Shown here: one piece after another, positions 52,108-61,506 of the stretch
Layout: the number at the start of each line of letters is the position of its first letter
Position numbering within the stretch: the first letter of the stretch is position 1
Source: Dyadobacter chenhuakuii
GTDB lineage: Bacteria > Bacteroidota > Bacteroidia > Cytophagales > Spirosomataceae
DNA: 64,000 nucleotides
Assembly: GCF_023821985.2 (NCBI RefSeq)
Contig: NZ_CP098805.1
Span: 3,162,001-3,226,000 of the forward strand
Direction of reading: 5' to 3'
The notes under the pieces: generated by a model
What the model was told of the DNA's origin: nothing
Databases searched by the model: none
The model's input: only the letters and a program-made list of their open reading frames with translations
Made by a program: the position numbers and the translations under genes

Positions 52108-53034
52108 TTAAAAAAGCTTGTTCATTGATCCCCTAACCCTGTTTTGCAGGCTGTAAAAATCAATTTTCCAGGTGTTTTTATAATAAGCGACCACAATCGC
52201 TTCCTTTTGTCTTAATGCCGCTTGTGCCTGCGCTTTGGTCGTCCCCCGCGGGCTGGTGCCTTCGGGAATAGCATTTACAATTTTGTCAAAACCGGCTTTC
52301 CCTTCCGTCAGCATCATGGCGATCATTTCCACAAAATCCTCATCGAAATTCAGCGAACTGTAAGCCGTAATGAAGCCATCCCGGCGCGCATCGTTATCCG
52401 ACCAGTTGATCCAGTTTCCGCCTTGGTATAATGATCTTGAAACGGCCTTATATTCAACAGGGTAAAGAACAGTCTGATGCAAAATGTGACCAAATTCGTG
52501 ATGGATCGTATGTAAAAACCAGTCTTTTACAAAGGACGAATCCCGGGCCGCATCATATCCTGCCATTCCCTTTATCTTGAAAAGATTAACACCGAATAAT
52601 ACAACCTTACGGCCGCCCTCTGCCGTTCCAAGCGTGACCGACCCTTCTGCATTATACTCGTTACTGCCGGATAAAATGAAGAATTTGGGCGAAAATTTGT
52701 TATAAAAAACTTTCCCTGCTTCCTGCACATACGGCATAGTCCAGGCTTTTTTGATGGTGCTCAGCAGCGGCACAACCTGTGACTCGTCCGGCGGAACGAG
52801 CGTTTTGGTAATGTTACCAAATTCAAACTGGTCCCATTTGTACTTGGCCGAAATGTTATAAGGTGTTACAAGACTGTCCAGGATCCATTTGTCGATCGGT
52901 CCCTGCACCCATTCGTCACCTCCGAGGCCTGGAATATCTTCCGCCTCCCCTATTTCCTCCTCCTTGCAGCTGCTTAATCCCACCGTCAGGAACAATGCTG
53001 CGAAGAATAATTTATGTAACTGTTTTATCATCAT
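52108..53034 (-). CDS. Substrate import-associated zinc metallohydrolase lipoprotein
   Basis: This 308-residue protein starts with a lipoprotein signal (MMIKQLHKLFFAALFLTVGLSSC, Cys23) and a short acidic linker. The zincin motif His179-Glu180-x-x-His183 lies in IHHEFGHILHQTVL, with candidate third ligands further on (AYSSLNFDEDFVEMIAMML). The family is defined by association with SusC/SusD pairs. It would sit in the outer membrane and cut a peptide or other bond in the substrate before import. It lies 18 bases after the SusD gene and 22 bases before the DUF4302 gene on the same strand. Confidence 0.88.
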   Translation of the reverse strand: MMIKQLHKLFFAALFLTVGLSSCKEEEIGEAEDIPGLGGDEWVQGPIDKWILDSLVTPYNISAKYKWDQFEFGNITKTLVPPDESQVVPLLSTIKKAWTMPYVQEAGKVFYNKFSPKFFILSGSNEYNAEGSVTLGTAEGGRKVVLFGVNLFKIKGMAGYDAARDSSFVKDWFLHTIHHEFGHILHQTVLYPVEYKAVSRSLYQGGNWINWSDNDARRDGFITAYSSLNFDEDFVEMIAMMLTEGKAGFDKIVNAIPEGTSPRGTTKAQAQAALRQKEAIVVAYYKNTWKIDFYSLQNRVRGSMNKLF

Positions 53035-53052
53035 ATCATTATATGCTTAGGA

Positions 53053-54525
53053 TCATCGCTTGTTTTGTTCAATGCCTGCCAGTGTTGCGGATTGTGGAAT
53101 TTGTAAAATTCGTCTCGGATCATTGGCCTGAACCGTGAGCGTGCCGCCATTAACCGTTTGGTGGGTCACGGGCAGCGCATAGCGCTGCAAATCGAACCAG
53201 CGCATGCCTTCCTGGACGAATTCGACGCGTTTGAAAGACAAGATTGTACTAATGATCCCGTCCCGGAGATTGACCGGCCCAAAAAACCTGCGGATACTCG
53301 CGGCTGTAACAGTATGCTTAGCAGGCTGATAGCCGCCGACACGCTTGCTCACAAATAAATTCAGATCCGCCAGGGAAGCGGCGGTATTTCCCAGGAATGC
53401 ATTGGCCTCGGCGCGGTTGAAAAGGACTTCCTCCGCCGTGAAAATCGGCAACATGACATAGGGCTGCCCAATTTCCGCATTGACGGATTCTCTTACAAAA
53501 TATTCATTCAGTTTAGGGATCAGATAATTGTTATCTCCCTGGGAATACAATGGATAAGACCATCCCGGCGAATCATTGATAATGTTTTCACTTGCTGAAA
53601 TTTCCTGCCATTTCTGGAAATTCATTCCAAAACGATAACGCGCAACATGTCTTCCGAAAAGGGAAGCAGTTTCTACGAGCATCAGGTTAGCATTCTGACT
53701 TGCTCTTGAATAAGTGTTGTAAAGTTCCTGTGGCGAAAGACTGGAATAGGTTGTGTTCCAGGGGCGGAGGTTATCCACAATGCTGCTGCCCGGAAAAACC
53801 GCATTGGCATACTGCACCACTTTGGGATAATCCCTTTTTACCAGATAAAAACGCGCCGCAAATGCATTCGCTGCTGCCCGGTTGAAATGGTATTTCGGAA
53901 TGGTGTATGAACCGTCACTGATCAGCGGCAAACCTTCAACCAAATCCTGCTCAATTTTTTGATACACACTGGAAACGGTGCCTCTTTCGTATTTTTTCAA
54001 AACAACCGTTTCAGGTTCAGTAACATAGGGAACGCCCGGCTCTGTATTCGGCTGGCTGGGATCGAAAAATTTGCTGAAAAAATTGACCAGCATGAAATGT
54101 GCATAAGCCCGCGCCACTAATGCTTCACCTCGCTGGGCATCATATTGCGACGGATTTGAAGATTTACTGATAATGTCCAGCGCCTGATTAGCAACAGAAA
54201 TGGCGCGGTAACATTCAGCCCAGTACTGATCAGGGGAATCCTGTTCATCGACCGTGGCCTCCACTTCTTCAAAAAGAAAAGATGCGCGGTTCGTCTTATC
54301 ATCTTCGCCAATGCCCTTGTCTGCAACATTATCGCTCATAGACTCCGCAAAAACAACATAACCTCCTTGCGGATAAGCTGTTGTAAGCAACTGAGAAACC
54401 TGTTGCGGCGTGTTGATCGTGGCCCTGGTACTATCCGGTTCTGTTGAAAGAAATTCTTCGCAACCCGCCAGCATAAAGAGCGGCAGAACGAAAAGTATCT
54501 TTTTAAAAATTTTAGTCTTGCTCAT
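53053..54525 (-). CDS. RagB/SusD-family nutrient-binding lipoprotein (second pair)
   Basis: The ATG at 54525 gives 490 residues and a lipoprotein signal (MSKTKIFKKILFVLPLFMLAGC, Cys22); an upstream in-frame start at 54573 overlaps the SusC stop and is not used. SusD features include FLSTEPDSTRATINTPQQV, ALDIISKSSNPSQYDAQRGE with ALVARAYAHFMLVNFFSKFF, and the C-terminal EVLFNRAEANAFLGNTAASL and KRVEFVQEGMRWFDLQRYAL. The SusC gene lies 44 bases upstream. It should bind the ligand at the surface as part of a SusCD importer with an associated metallohydrolase, possibly for peptides (inference from the metallohydrolase). Confidence 0.95.
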   Translation of the reverse strand: MSKTKIFKKILFVLPLFMLAGCEEFLSTEPDSTRATINTPQQVSQLLTTAYPQGGYVVFAESMSDNVADKGIGEDDKTNRASFLFEEVEATVDEQDSPDQYWAECYRAISVANQALDIISKSSNPSQYDAQRGEALVARAYAHFMLVNFFSKFFDPSQPNTEPGVPYVTEPETVVLKKYERGTVSSVYQKIEQDLVEGLPLISDGSYTIPKYHFNRAAANAFAARFYLVKRDYPKVVQYANAVFPGSSIVDNLRPWNTTYSSLSPQELYNTYSRASQNANLMLVETASLFGRHVARYRFGMNFQKWQEISASENIINDSPGWSYPLYSQGDNNYLIPKLNEYFVRESVNAEIGQPYVMLPIFTAEEVLFNRAEANAFLGNTAASLADLNLFVSKRVGGYQPAKHTVTAASIRRFFGPVNLRDGIISTILSFKRVEFVQEGMRWFDLQRYALPVTHQTVNGGTLTVQANDPRRILQIPQSATLAGIEQNKR

Positions 54526-54569
54526 ATTTAAAAACTTAAAATCATCCATACTGATTACCCCCTTCACGA

Positions 54570-57500
54570 TCATAATGTTAGTTTGAGTGCCACCGTGAAT
54601 TGCTTCTGGATCGGCTGGGCCACACCACCCGAGTTGAAAAACTCAGGATCCTGTCCTTTCAATTTTTTATCCGCATAAATCAACCATGGATTGATAGATG
54701 AAAGCTGAATGCTCGCTCCTTTGAAACCGTATCTTGCAGCAACGACCAACGGGACTTTATATGCCAGTGAGACTGATTTCAATCTGATAAAATCCCCTCT
54801 GGCAACGCGCTCGGTTGAATAATTATAGATGTTATAGGGATATGTTCCTGACAGATATTGTTTTTCAAGCATATCGCTGATGGATGGAACAGTTGTTACG
54901 CTTTCATCACCTGCCATTACCCACCTATCTAGGAATTCTCTCGGCATGGCATCCAGATCACTGAATGTGTCCTTGTAAAGCGGGTTGAGGCGAATTTTGT
55001 TTCCGGCCTGATACGTTATAAACACATTCAGCGACAGATCTTTATAAGTTAATGTGTTATTAAAACCGCCTGTAAATGGTGGGTCAACCGGCCCTTCATA
55101 TTTGAGGTAACCTACATTCTGATCTTGCAGATAAACATCCGAACTGACTTCACCATTTTCGTTCAAAAAGATAGGCACGCCCGTTGTCGGATTCAGTGCG
55201 TCATATTTAATCGAGAATAAACTCCGAACGGGTCTTCCTTTTACATTGGCGCCTTCTGCTTTGACAAGGTCAAAGATGCCGGGGCTGTTATCCACATTCG
55301 TGATCTGTGTACGGGCATAACCCACCGTCACACGCGAGCGGAAATCCCAGTCTTTGTTTTTAAATAAAACCCCATCCAACGAAAAATCCACACCATAGGA
55401 TTGCATATCGGCGTAGTTGGCCACTTTATAAATCTGCCCCCCTATTCCCGACGTCTTGATTTGATCGATCAGGTCGAAGCTGTTGCGAATGTAACCGTCC
55501 ACGCTCAGGTTTATGCGATTAGCCAGAAAGCCAAGATCCAATCCCACGTTTCCGCTGTAAAGCTTCTCCCAGGTAAGTTCTGTGTTTTCGAGAGAAGCAA
55601 GCTGTATAGCAGACTCTTTTTCATCACCATAAGGGCGTCTGGTAATGATGCTCTGGAACAATGCTGCTGAGTTTGTTGCCGGGCCAGTGTCCGCAGAAAG
55701 TCCATAACTCGCGCGCAACCGACCCATACTGAGCCATTTAAACCTTTTGATAAAATTCTCACGGTCAAAATTCCAGGAACCTGCTACAGTGTACGTTGGC
55801 AGCCAGCGTGCTATGGCCGACTTTCCGAAGCCGTTGGAACCATCGTAGCGGACATAACCTGTGAAATTGTACTTGTCGTCTAATGTATAACCGGCGCTTC
55901 CGTAAAATGCAGCGAAACGCTCGTAATCCATCCGCATGCCGTAATATTGGAAATTGGCCTCAATGGTCTGTTTCAAGATCCGGTAATCCACAAACGGCGT
56001 CCCACCCTGCCCATATTGAAAGCCGTAACCGGTGTTATTGGAATTTTGCCGGTTAGTATATTTAATCTCCTGCCCTGCCAGCACATTGACAGCGTGCCTT
56101 TCATTAAATGTTTTATTGTATCTGATGTTGTTACGAATGTTATAAAACAACATCTGATCCTCGTTCCGGTTGTAGAAACCACCGCTAGGGAGCACAACCA
56201 CAGGATATGCATTGGGCACATCGGGATCGGTGTAGAGATATTTGTTTGCTAATGCAATCGTCGAGTTATCCGCCGCGCGATATGCATTGGCCATATTGGA
56301 ATTTTCGGTGATAATGTGCTCGCGGCCCGTTTGAATGTAGCGCAACGCACCTATAAAATCATAGGTAATGTTATCCGTGATTTTATAGGAAAAATCACCC
56401 TGCAATTTGATATCGGCCAGATTAAGCTTGATCCGGTTGTTTTCCAGCTCCGATACGATGTTGAATGGTGCGAAGTTTCTTCTGAAAAATTCAAGGTTTC
56501 CATTTTCGTCATAAGCAGTCAGCGTCCTGCTCGTATTGAGCGCGTAGCTGAAAGGATTAATGTCGAAATCCCTGTCAAACTTGCCTTCGACCGGATTGCT
56601 TCTCCGGCTCAGCGAACCAGGCGCTTCCTGTCTTCTTACGGAAGCAAGCGTCAGCAGCCCGAGCGTAATTCTCGGTGAAAGCTGGTAATTGTTTTTAAAG
56701 TTTAATGTGTATCGCTTGACCTTATCAGCAATTGTCCAGCCATTATCATCGAGATAACTGGTTGATACATAAGATTGTGATTTGTCTGTCCCGAATGATA
56801 CGCTTACAGAATGTTCCTGAATGAAGTTTTGCTTGAAAAGGACATCAAACCAGTCGGTGTTGGTCCGGGCGTATCCCAGCAAGAAATTCCGCTTCGCTTC
56901 CTGCGTATTGGCGAGGGGAAAATTTCCCTGGTCGTCGCCTGCGAGGGAATTGTAATATTTGCCATAAACACCATAATCGGGTTTGGACAGGACGCTGGAA
57001 GTAAGGAATCCTTTTCTTTCGAGCTCACCCAGCACGGACATTTGCTGAGCGGAGTTCATAATGTTGAAATTCCTGTAACTAGGAGTCAGCTGCGTGCTAA
57101 AATTCCCGGAATACGTAATGACAGGCTTGCCGCTTTTCCCTTTTTTCGTAGTGATCACGATTACACCGTTCATGGCTCGCGCACCATAGAGCGCGGCGGC
57201 GGCAGCGTCTTTAAGAATATCAAATGTCTCAATATCAGCCGGGTTAACCCCTGCCACTGCGGAGCCCAGCAATGTTGTGGGATCGCCGCTTGAAAGCTGA
57301 TCATTGGAAATGTTCACAATATCTTCCTGCACGACACCGTCAATCACCCATAGTGGCTTGTTATCGCCATTCAATGAAGTTGCACCGCGAATCCGCACTT
57401 TGGGCGCAGCGCCGAATGTTCCGGAAACGTTTTGGACAGAAACCCCCGCTGCACGTCCTTCGAGCATCCGGCTAACATCGGGCAGACCGTCGATTTTGAC

Positions 57501-57926
57501 ATCGTCCGTTTTTAATGTTACAGCCGATCCTGTAAATTTATTTTTATCAATTTGCTGAAAACCAGTTACTACCACATCCTGCAAGCCCACTGCATCCTCG
57601 GCGAGTTCGATAGAAACACTTCGCGCAGCTTTCACTTCTTTGGGCAAAAATCCGATCATTGTTACAACCAGCGTGGCACCCTCATTCACTCCTTGCAGCA
57701 CAAACTCACCTTTTTCGTTCGTTACCGTGCCTTTTTGCGTTCCTTTCACCCGGACTGTCGACCCAACCAACGTTTCTCCGGTCGCGCTTTTGACAACGCC
57801 CTTAATGTCAATATCCGCAGTGGATATTGTATTTGAAAAAACAGAAATTGAACTGGAAAGGAAAACGAAGAATGCAAGCAAAAATGAAAGCCGACTCAGG
57901 CCACTGATCCGATAGAGAACATTCAT
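54570..57926 (-). CDS. SusC/RagA-family TonB-linked outer membrane importer (second pair)
   Basis: From the ATG at 57926 the protein has 1118 residues; a TTG at 57935 is less likely. The signal peptide (LSRLSFLLAFFVFLSSSISVFS) is followed by a CarboxypepD_reg-like domain (VKSATGETLVGSTVRVKGTQ), then LQDVVVTGFQQIDKNKFTG and plug motifs LEGRAAGVSVQNVSGTFGAA, IRGATSLNGDNKPLWVIDG and IETFDILKDAAAAALYGARA. The long barrel ends in QKQFTVALKLTL. It is the first gene of a four-gene unit (SusC, SusD, zinc metallohydrolase, DUF4302). No anti-sigma or regulator gene lies upstream. Confidence 0.95.
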   Translation of the reverse strand: MNVLYRISGLSRLSFLLAFFVFLSSSISVFSNTISTADIDIKGVVKSATGETLVGSTVRVKGTQKGTVTNEKGEFVLQGVNEGATLVVTMIGFLPKEVKAARSVSIELAEDAVGLQDVVVTGFQQIDKNKFTGSAVTLKTDDVKIDGLPDVSRMLEGRAAGVSVQNVSGTFGAAPKVRIRGATSLNGDNKPLWVIDGVVQEDIVNISNDQLSSGDPTTLLGSAVAGVNPADIETFDILKDAAAAALYGARAMNGVIVITTKKGKSGKPVITYSGNFSTQLTPSYRNFNIMNSAQQMSVLGELERKGFLTSSVLSKPDYGVYGKYYNSLAGDDQGNFPLANTQEAKRNFLLGYARTNTDWFDVLFKQNFIQEHSVSVSFGTDKSQSYVSTSYLDDNGWTIADKVKRYTLNFKNNYQLSPRITLGLLTLASVRRQEAPGSLSRRSNPVEGKFDRDFDINPFSYALNTSRTLTAYDENGNLEFFRRNFAPFNIVSELENNRIKLNLADIKLQGDFSYKITDNITYDFIGALRYIQTGREHIITENSNMANAYRAADNSTIALANKYLYTDPDVPNAYPVVVLPSGGFYNRNEDQMLFYNIRNNIRYNKTFNERHAVNVLAGQEIKYTNRQNSNNTGYGFQYGQGGTPFVDYRILKQTIEANFQYYGMRMDYERFAAFYGSAGYTLDDKYNFTGYVRYDGSNGFGKSAIARWLPTYTVAGSWNFDRENFIKRFKWLSMGRLRASYGLSADTGPATNSAALFQSIITRRPYGDEKESAIQLASLENTELTWEKLYSGNVGLDLGFLANRINLSVDGYIRNSFDLIDQIKTSGIGGQIYKVANYADMQSYGVDFSLDGVLFKNKDWDFRSRVTVGYARTQITNVDNSPGIFDLVKAEGANVKGRPVRSLFSIKYDALNPTTGVPIFLNENGEVSSDVYLQDQNVGYLKYEGPVDPPFTGGFNNTLTYKDLSLNVFITYQAGNKIRLNPLYKDTFSDLDAMPREFLDRWVMAGDESVTTVPSISDMLEKQYLSGTYPYNIYNYSTERVARGDFIRLKSVSLAYKVPLVVAARYGFKGASIQLSSINPWLIYADKKLKGQDPEFFNSGGVAQPIQKQFTVALKLTL

Positions 57927-58120
57927 ATAAAACAAAGTATAAGTCTAACGCAAATTAATGGGTTTCCGCCAGGACGGATTTAATGATTAATTATCTCAAT
58001 AATACGCAGAAAAACGGAACGATACGGAGGGGTGGCGCTAAACTTTCGCTTTGCAATTAATAAAACTTTCTGTACTCAAATTTATTGTGATGTAACCGGG
58101 CGTTGTAGGCCTTTTTTTGA

Positions 58121-58699
58121 CTATTTTTTTTTCTCTGTCAAAACGGAAGTAATGCGGTTCAATTCTTCAACTTTAAAGGCAAAATCGCCCTTTAACATAT
58201 CCCTAACTGCCTTTAACTGCTCCATTGCCGTTTCCAGATTATCGGGCAAGGCTTCGCCTAAAACCTCCTTCAAACGCTTGGCGAGCGTTGGGGACATTCC
58301 ATTTGTGGAAATCGCCACTTTCAAATTCCCTTTCCTCACCACCGAAGAAAGATAAAAATCGCAGATTGCGGGCGTATCGGCCACATTGACAAGCATGTTC
58401 CGCGACCTGGCTACGCCGGCGATCCGGGCGTTTTCCAGCTTATCATTGGTTGCGACAATAACCATGTCTTTCGTGTCAAGATCCGCGTCCTCAAACCTGC
58501 GTTCAATTAAACTTATCCGGGAATTCAGGTTTGCTATATCGCGTATTTCCTGGCGGATGTCGGGGGAAACGAGCGTAACATTGGCAAGGGGCGAATTGTC
58601 CAGCACCGCTGTGATTTTTTCCAGTCCTACATATCCTCCACCCACGATAAGCGTATGCAGGTTTTCGAGTTTGAGGAAGATCGGGAAGAGATTGTTCAT
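58121..58699 (-). CDS. Precorrin-2 dehydrogenase / sirohydrochlorin ferrochelatase (siroheme synthase domain)
   Basis: The ATG at 58699 (MNNLFPIFLKLENLHTLIVGGG) gives 192 residues. The NAD-binding motif GGGYVGLEK is at about 20-28; ATNDKLENARIAGVARSRNM and VNVADTPAICDFYLSSVVRKG match the CysG N-terminal/Met8 family, and STNGMSPTLAKRLKEVL is the following conserved part. It makes sirohydrochlorin and inserts iron to give siroheme, for sulfite or nitrite reductase. The methyltransferase part (CobA) is absent and must be encoded elsewhere. A TAAATTTG box ends 3 bases before the ATG. Confidence 0.92.
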   Translation of the reverse strand: MNNLFPIFLKLENLHTLIVGGGYVGLEKITAVLDNSPLANVTLVSPDIRQEIRDIANLNSRISLIERRFEDADLDTKDMVIVATNDKLENARIAGVARSRNMLVNVADTPAICDFYLSSVVRKGNLKVAISTNGMSPTLAKRLKEVLGEALPDNLETAMEQLKAVRDMLKGDFAFKVEELNRITSVLTEKKK

Positions 58700-58702
58700 G
58701 GT

Positions 58703-58710
58703 CAAATTTA
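58703..58710 (-). promoter_or_regulatory. -7 box abutting the siroheme synthase start
   Basis: Minus-strand TAAATTTG matches TAnnTTTG and is only 3 bases from the ATG at 58699, so transcripts would be leaderless or nearly so. Confidence 0.35.
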
Positions 58711-58795
58711 CATTAAATCTGACAATAACGTGGTTATGCGCGGGCTTTTATAACTATTCCAACAAATCCACTTTTTCTATCTCCCACTTTCGCCG

Positions 58796-58803
58796 TACCT
58801 TTG
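58796..58803 (+). promoter_or_regulatory. -7 box abutting the ABC-F start
   Basis: TACCTTTG matches TAnnTTTG and is 4 bases from the ATG at 58808, which is the conserved family start. A leaderless mRNA is implied if the box is functional. Confidence 0.35.
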
Positions 58804-58807
58804 CGGC

Positions 58808-60763
58808 ATGATCGCGATTACCAACCTCAGTTACTTTCTTGGCGACCGGGCACTCTACGACAGTGCTTCGCTGCATATCAAGCCCAAACAAAAGATCGGC
58901 CTTATCGGTCTGAATGGCACAGGAAAGTCAACATTGCTTAGAATGATAAACGGGGAGTTCCAGCCGGACGGCGGAAATATCTCCAAATCGGGCGACTGTA
59001 CCATCGGTTTCCTGAACCAGGATTTGCTTTCTTACCAGAGCGATGATTCCATTTTGTCGGTAGCCATGCAGGCTTTTGAACGGCAAAATGTGTTGCAGAT
59101 CCAGATGGACAAGATCCTGCACGACATGGAGCACAATTATACAGATGCACTGGTCGATAAGCTGGCGCGGGTCCAGGAAGAATTTGAAGCATTGGACGGG
59201 TACACCATTCAATCCAAGGCAGAAGCGATCCTGGAAGGCCTGGGTTTTGTTACAGATGATCTACACAGACCATTGAAATTGTTTTCCGGGGGTTGGAGAA
59301 TGCGGGTTATGCTGGCAAAGTTGCTCTTGCAAAAACCATCATTACTCATGCTCGATGAGCCAACCAACCACTTGGACTTACCTTCTATTCAGTGGGTTGA
59401 GAAATATGTTCAGAGTTATGAAGGCGCTGTAATCGTGGTTTCCCACGACAGGCAATTTCTGGATAACACCATTGATACAACGGTTGAAGTTGCCAATGGA
59501 AAGCTGAATTACTACGCCGGAAACTATTCCTACTATATGGAGGAAAAAGAGGAACGCAACGAAATTCAGCGCGGTGCTTATGAAAACCAGCAGGCCAAAA
59601 TTCGCCAGACAGAACGATTTATCGAGCGTTTTAAAGCCAAAGCAACCAAATCGCGTCAGGTTCAGAGCCGTGTGAAGGCATTGGATAAAATGGATGTTGT
59701 GGACCAGGTGATCGACGAGAATGCGAAAGTGCATTTCCGTTTCCAATTTACTACGCAACCGGGAAGACACGTTTTCCAGCTTGAAGATGCTTCCAAAGCT
59801 TATGGCGATAAGGTCATTCTGGACAGCACCAACATTAGCATGGAACGCGGTGATAAAATTGCATTGATCGGAGCGAACGGACGCGGAAAATCAACAGTGC
59901 TTCGTGTTGTAGCTGGAACAGAGCCGATTGAAGGAAAAAGAAGATTAGGGCACAATGTTTCTTTTACATTCTACGCACAGCACCAGCTGGAATCGCTGAA
60001 TGTGAACCATAACCTCATTGAAGAGCTTAAATACGCTAATCCTAACAAAACCGAGACGGAGTTACGGACGGTTTTGGGATGTTTTTTATTCACCGGGGAT
60101 GATGTTTTTAAGAAAATAAAAGTCCTTTCGGGAGGTGAGAAATCACGGGTTGCATTGGCCAAGGTTTTGCTTTCACAAGCCAACTTTCTGCTGCTCGATG
60201 AGCCTACCAACCACTTGGACATGCAGTCGGTGAACATTCTGATCCAGGCTTTGCAGCAATATGAAGGCAGTTACATTGTGGTTTCCCACGATAGATATTT
60301 TGTTGAAAACATTGCGAACAAGATCTGGTACATTGAAGATCACCAGATTAAGGAATATCCAGGCACATATCAGGAATATGAAGTGTGGGTTGAAGAGCGT
60401 GGTTTGCAATCGGCTGTGAGTGACAAAGCAACGGTTAGCAGCGCACCGCCACAGAAGGCAGCTCCGCAACCTGCGTCCAACGGAAATGCCTCCAAAAATA
60501 ACGGCAAGCCTGTTTCCAACGAAGATTCGCAAAAAATAAAGAAAGCACAGAAGCAGATCGAAGAACTTGAAGCTACTATCAACAATCTGGAAATCAAGAA
60601 AACAGAAACAGAAGTTAAGCTAGCGAACCCGGAAATTTACAACGATTCAAAAGCACTTGCTGATTTAAACCGATTCTATACAGACATTAAGCAGAAGCTG
60701 GATCAAAGCACGGAGACCTGGGAGAATCTGATGCTGGAAGTGGATGCGCTGGCTGGGAAGTAA
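58808..60763 (+). CDS. ABC-F family ribosome-associated ATPase
   Basis: This 651-residue protein has two ATP-binding domains with no membrane segments. Domain 1: Walker A GLNGTGKST, signature FSGGWRMRVMLAK, Walker B LLMLDEPTNHLD and the switch His in VVSHDRQFL. A linker (about 240-310) rich in charge joins domain 2: GANGRGKST, LSGGEKSRVALAK, FLLLDEPTNHLD and VVSHDRYFV. The C-terminal part is a low-complexity Ser/Ala/Pro linker and a coiled coil (KIKKAQKQIEELEATINNLE), as in Uup/YheS-like members. ABC-F proteins act on the ribosome E site to relieve stalling or resist antibiotics. The subfamily role is not clear here. Confidence 0.93.
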   Translation: MIAITNLSYFLGDRALYDSASLHIKPKQKIGLIGLNGTGKSTLLRMINGEFQPDGGNISKSGDCTIGFLNQDLLSYQSDDSILSVAMQAFERQNVLQIQMDKILHDMEHNYTDALVDKLARVQEEFEALDGYTIQSKAEAILEGLGFVTDDLHRPLKLFSGGWRMRVMLAKLLLQKPSLLMLDEPTNHLDLPSIQWVEKYVQSYEGAVIVVSHDRQFLDNTIDTTVEVANGKLNYYAGNYSYYMEEKEERNEIQRGAYENQQAKIRQTERFIERFKAKATKSRQVQSRVKALDKMDVVDQVIDENAKVHFRFQFTTQPGRHVFQLEDASKAYGDKVILDSTNISMERGDKIALIGANGRGKSTVLRVVAGTEPIEGKRRLGHNVSFTFYAQHQLESLNVNHNLIEELKYANPNKTETELRTVLGCFLFTGDDVFKKIKVLSGGEKSRVALAKVLLSQANFLLLDEPTNHLDMQSVNILIQALQQYEGSYIVVSHDRYFVENIANKIWYIEDHQIKEYPGTYQEYEVWVEERGLQSAVSDKATVSSAPPQKAAPQPASNGNASKNNGKPVSNEDSQKIKKAQKQIEELEATINNLEIKKTETEVKLANPEIYNDSKALADLNRFYTDIKQKLDQSTETWENLMLEVDALAGK

Positions 60764-60780
60764 GTATTTAATGTTAGTAA

Positions 60781-60819
60781 AGCAAAAAGGGAAATCAAAC
60801 GATTTCCCTTTTTGCTTTT
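60781..60819. terminator. Bidirectional terminator after the ABC-F gene
   Basis: AGCAAAAAGGGAAATC and GATTTCCCTTTTTGCT form a 16-bp stem with an AAAC loop followed by TTT; the convergent Uma2 gene ends just after. Confidence 0.92.
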
Positions 60820-60824
60820 AATGT

Positions 60825-61403
60825 CTAATTCAATCCAATAGTTCGAGCATAAACGTCTTTCAGCTCGATCTGGACATTAATGTTTGTCAATGTGATCCGC
60901 TCGTTAATGTTGTTGATTTCTGAATTCAACAACCAAGTCCCGTCTTCGTTTTTCCGAAAGACCTCGACGGAAATTGATAAGGAATCAACAAGGATATAGT
61001 CCGTCAATGTTGGGATTGATCTGTAAAGCCGAAATTTATCACCCCTATCATATGCGCTTGTAGATTTAGACAATACTTCAATTATTACAGATGGGTTGAT
61101 TAATGTGTCCTTATCATTTTGAGAGAATTCCGGCTTCCCGCAAAGGATTATTATGTCAGGATAAGTATAAAGACCGTTTTGGGGAATATGCAAGCGCATG
61201 TCACTTGAAAAATTTTGACAAGATCGGCCTTTCAGTGCCATGTAAATTTCCCCTGATAGGTTTGCCATAATCCGATTGTGATTAGGACTCGCCCCTGCCA
61301 TTGCAAATATCTCCCCTTGGTAATATTCGCTTTTGTACTCGGCTTCTCTTTCCAGCTCCAAATATTCTTGTTCTGAATACATTTTAATAGTCTGTGCGAT
61401 CAT
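60825..61403 (-). CDS. Uma2-family putative restriction-like nuclease
   Basis: The ATG at 61403 gives 192 residues ([18 protein letters not shown]); a second ATG at 61382 is also possible. The protein has the Uma2 pattern: [59 protein letters not shown], and [20 protein letters not shown], which contains the PD-(D/E)xK-like residues. These small proteins are common in cyanobacteria and Bacteroidota, often in several copies; their role is unknown and nuclease activity is inferred from fold. It is transcribed alone and divergently from the type IX plug gene. Confidence 0.9.
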   Translation of the reverse strand: MIAQTIKMYSEQEYLELEREAEYKSEYYQGEIFAMAGASPNHNRIMANLSGEIYMALKGRSCQNFSSDMRLHIPQNGLYTYPDIIILCGKPEFSQNDKDTLINPSVIIEVLSKSTSAYDRGDKFRLYRSIPTLTDYILVDSLSISVEVFRKNEDGTWLLNSEINNINERITLTNINVQIELKDVYARTIGLN

Positions 61404-61506
61404 GTTGATTATGTAAGTTAAAAAATAGTTGCCAGCGTGCAAAACACGTTTGGCTATTCAGACGTACATTACATAAAAAGTCACAGGATAATTTTAATGA
61501 TTTATT

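Noticed and set aside
46184..57926. Recent duplication of one SusC/SusD locus
   Set aside because: The two SusC proteins differ in length (1030 against 1118) and in plug and signal sequences, and only one locus has accessory lipoproteins.
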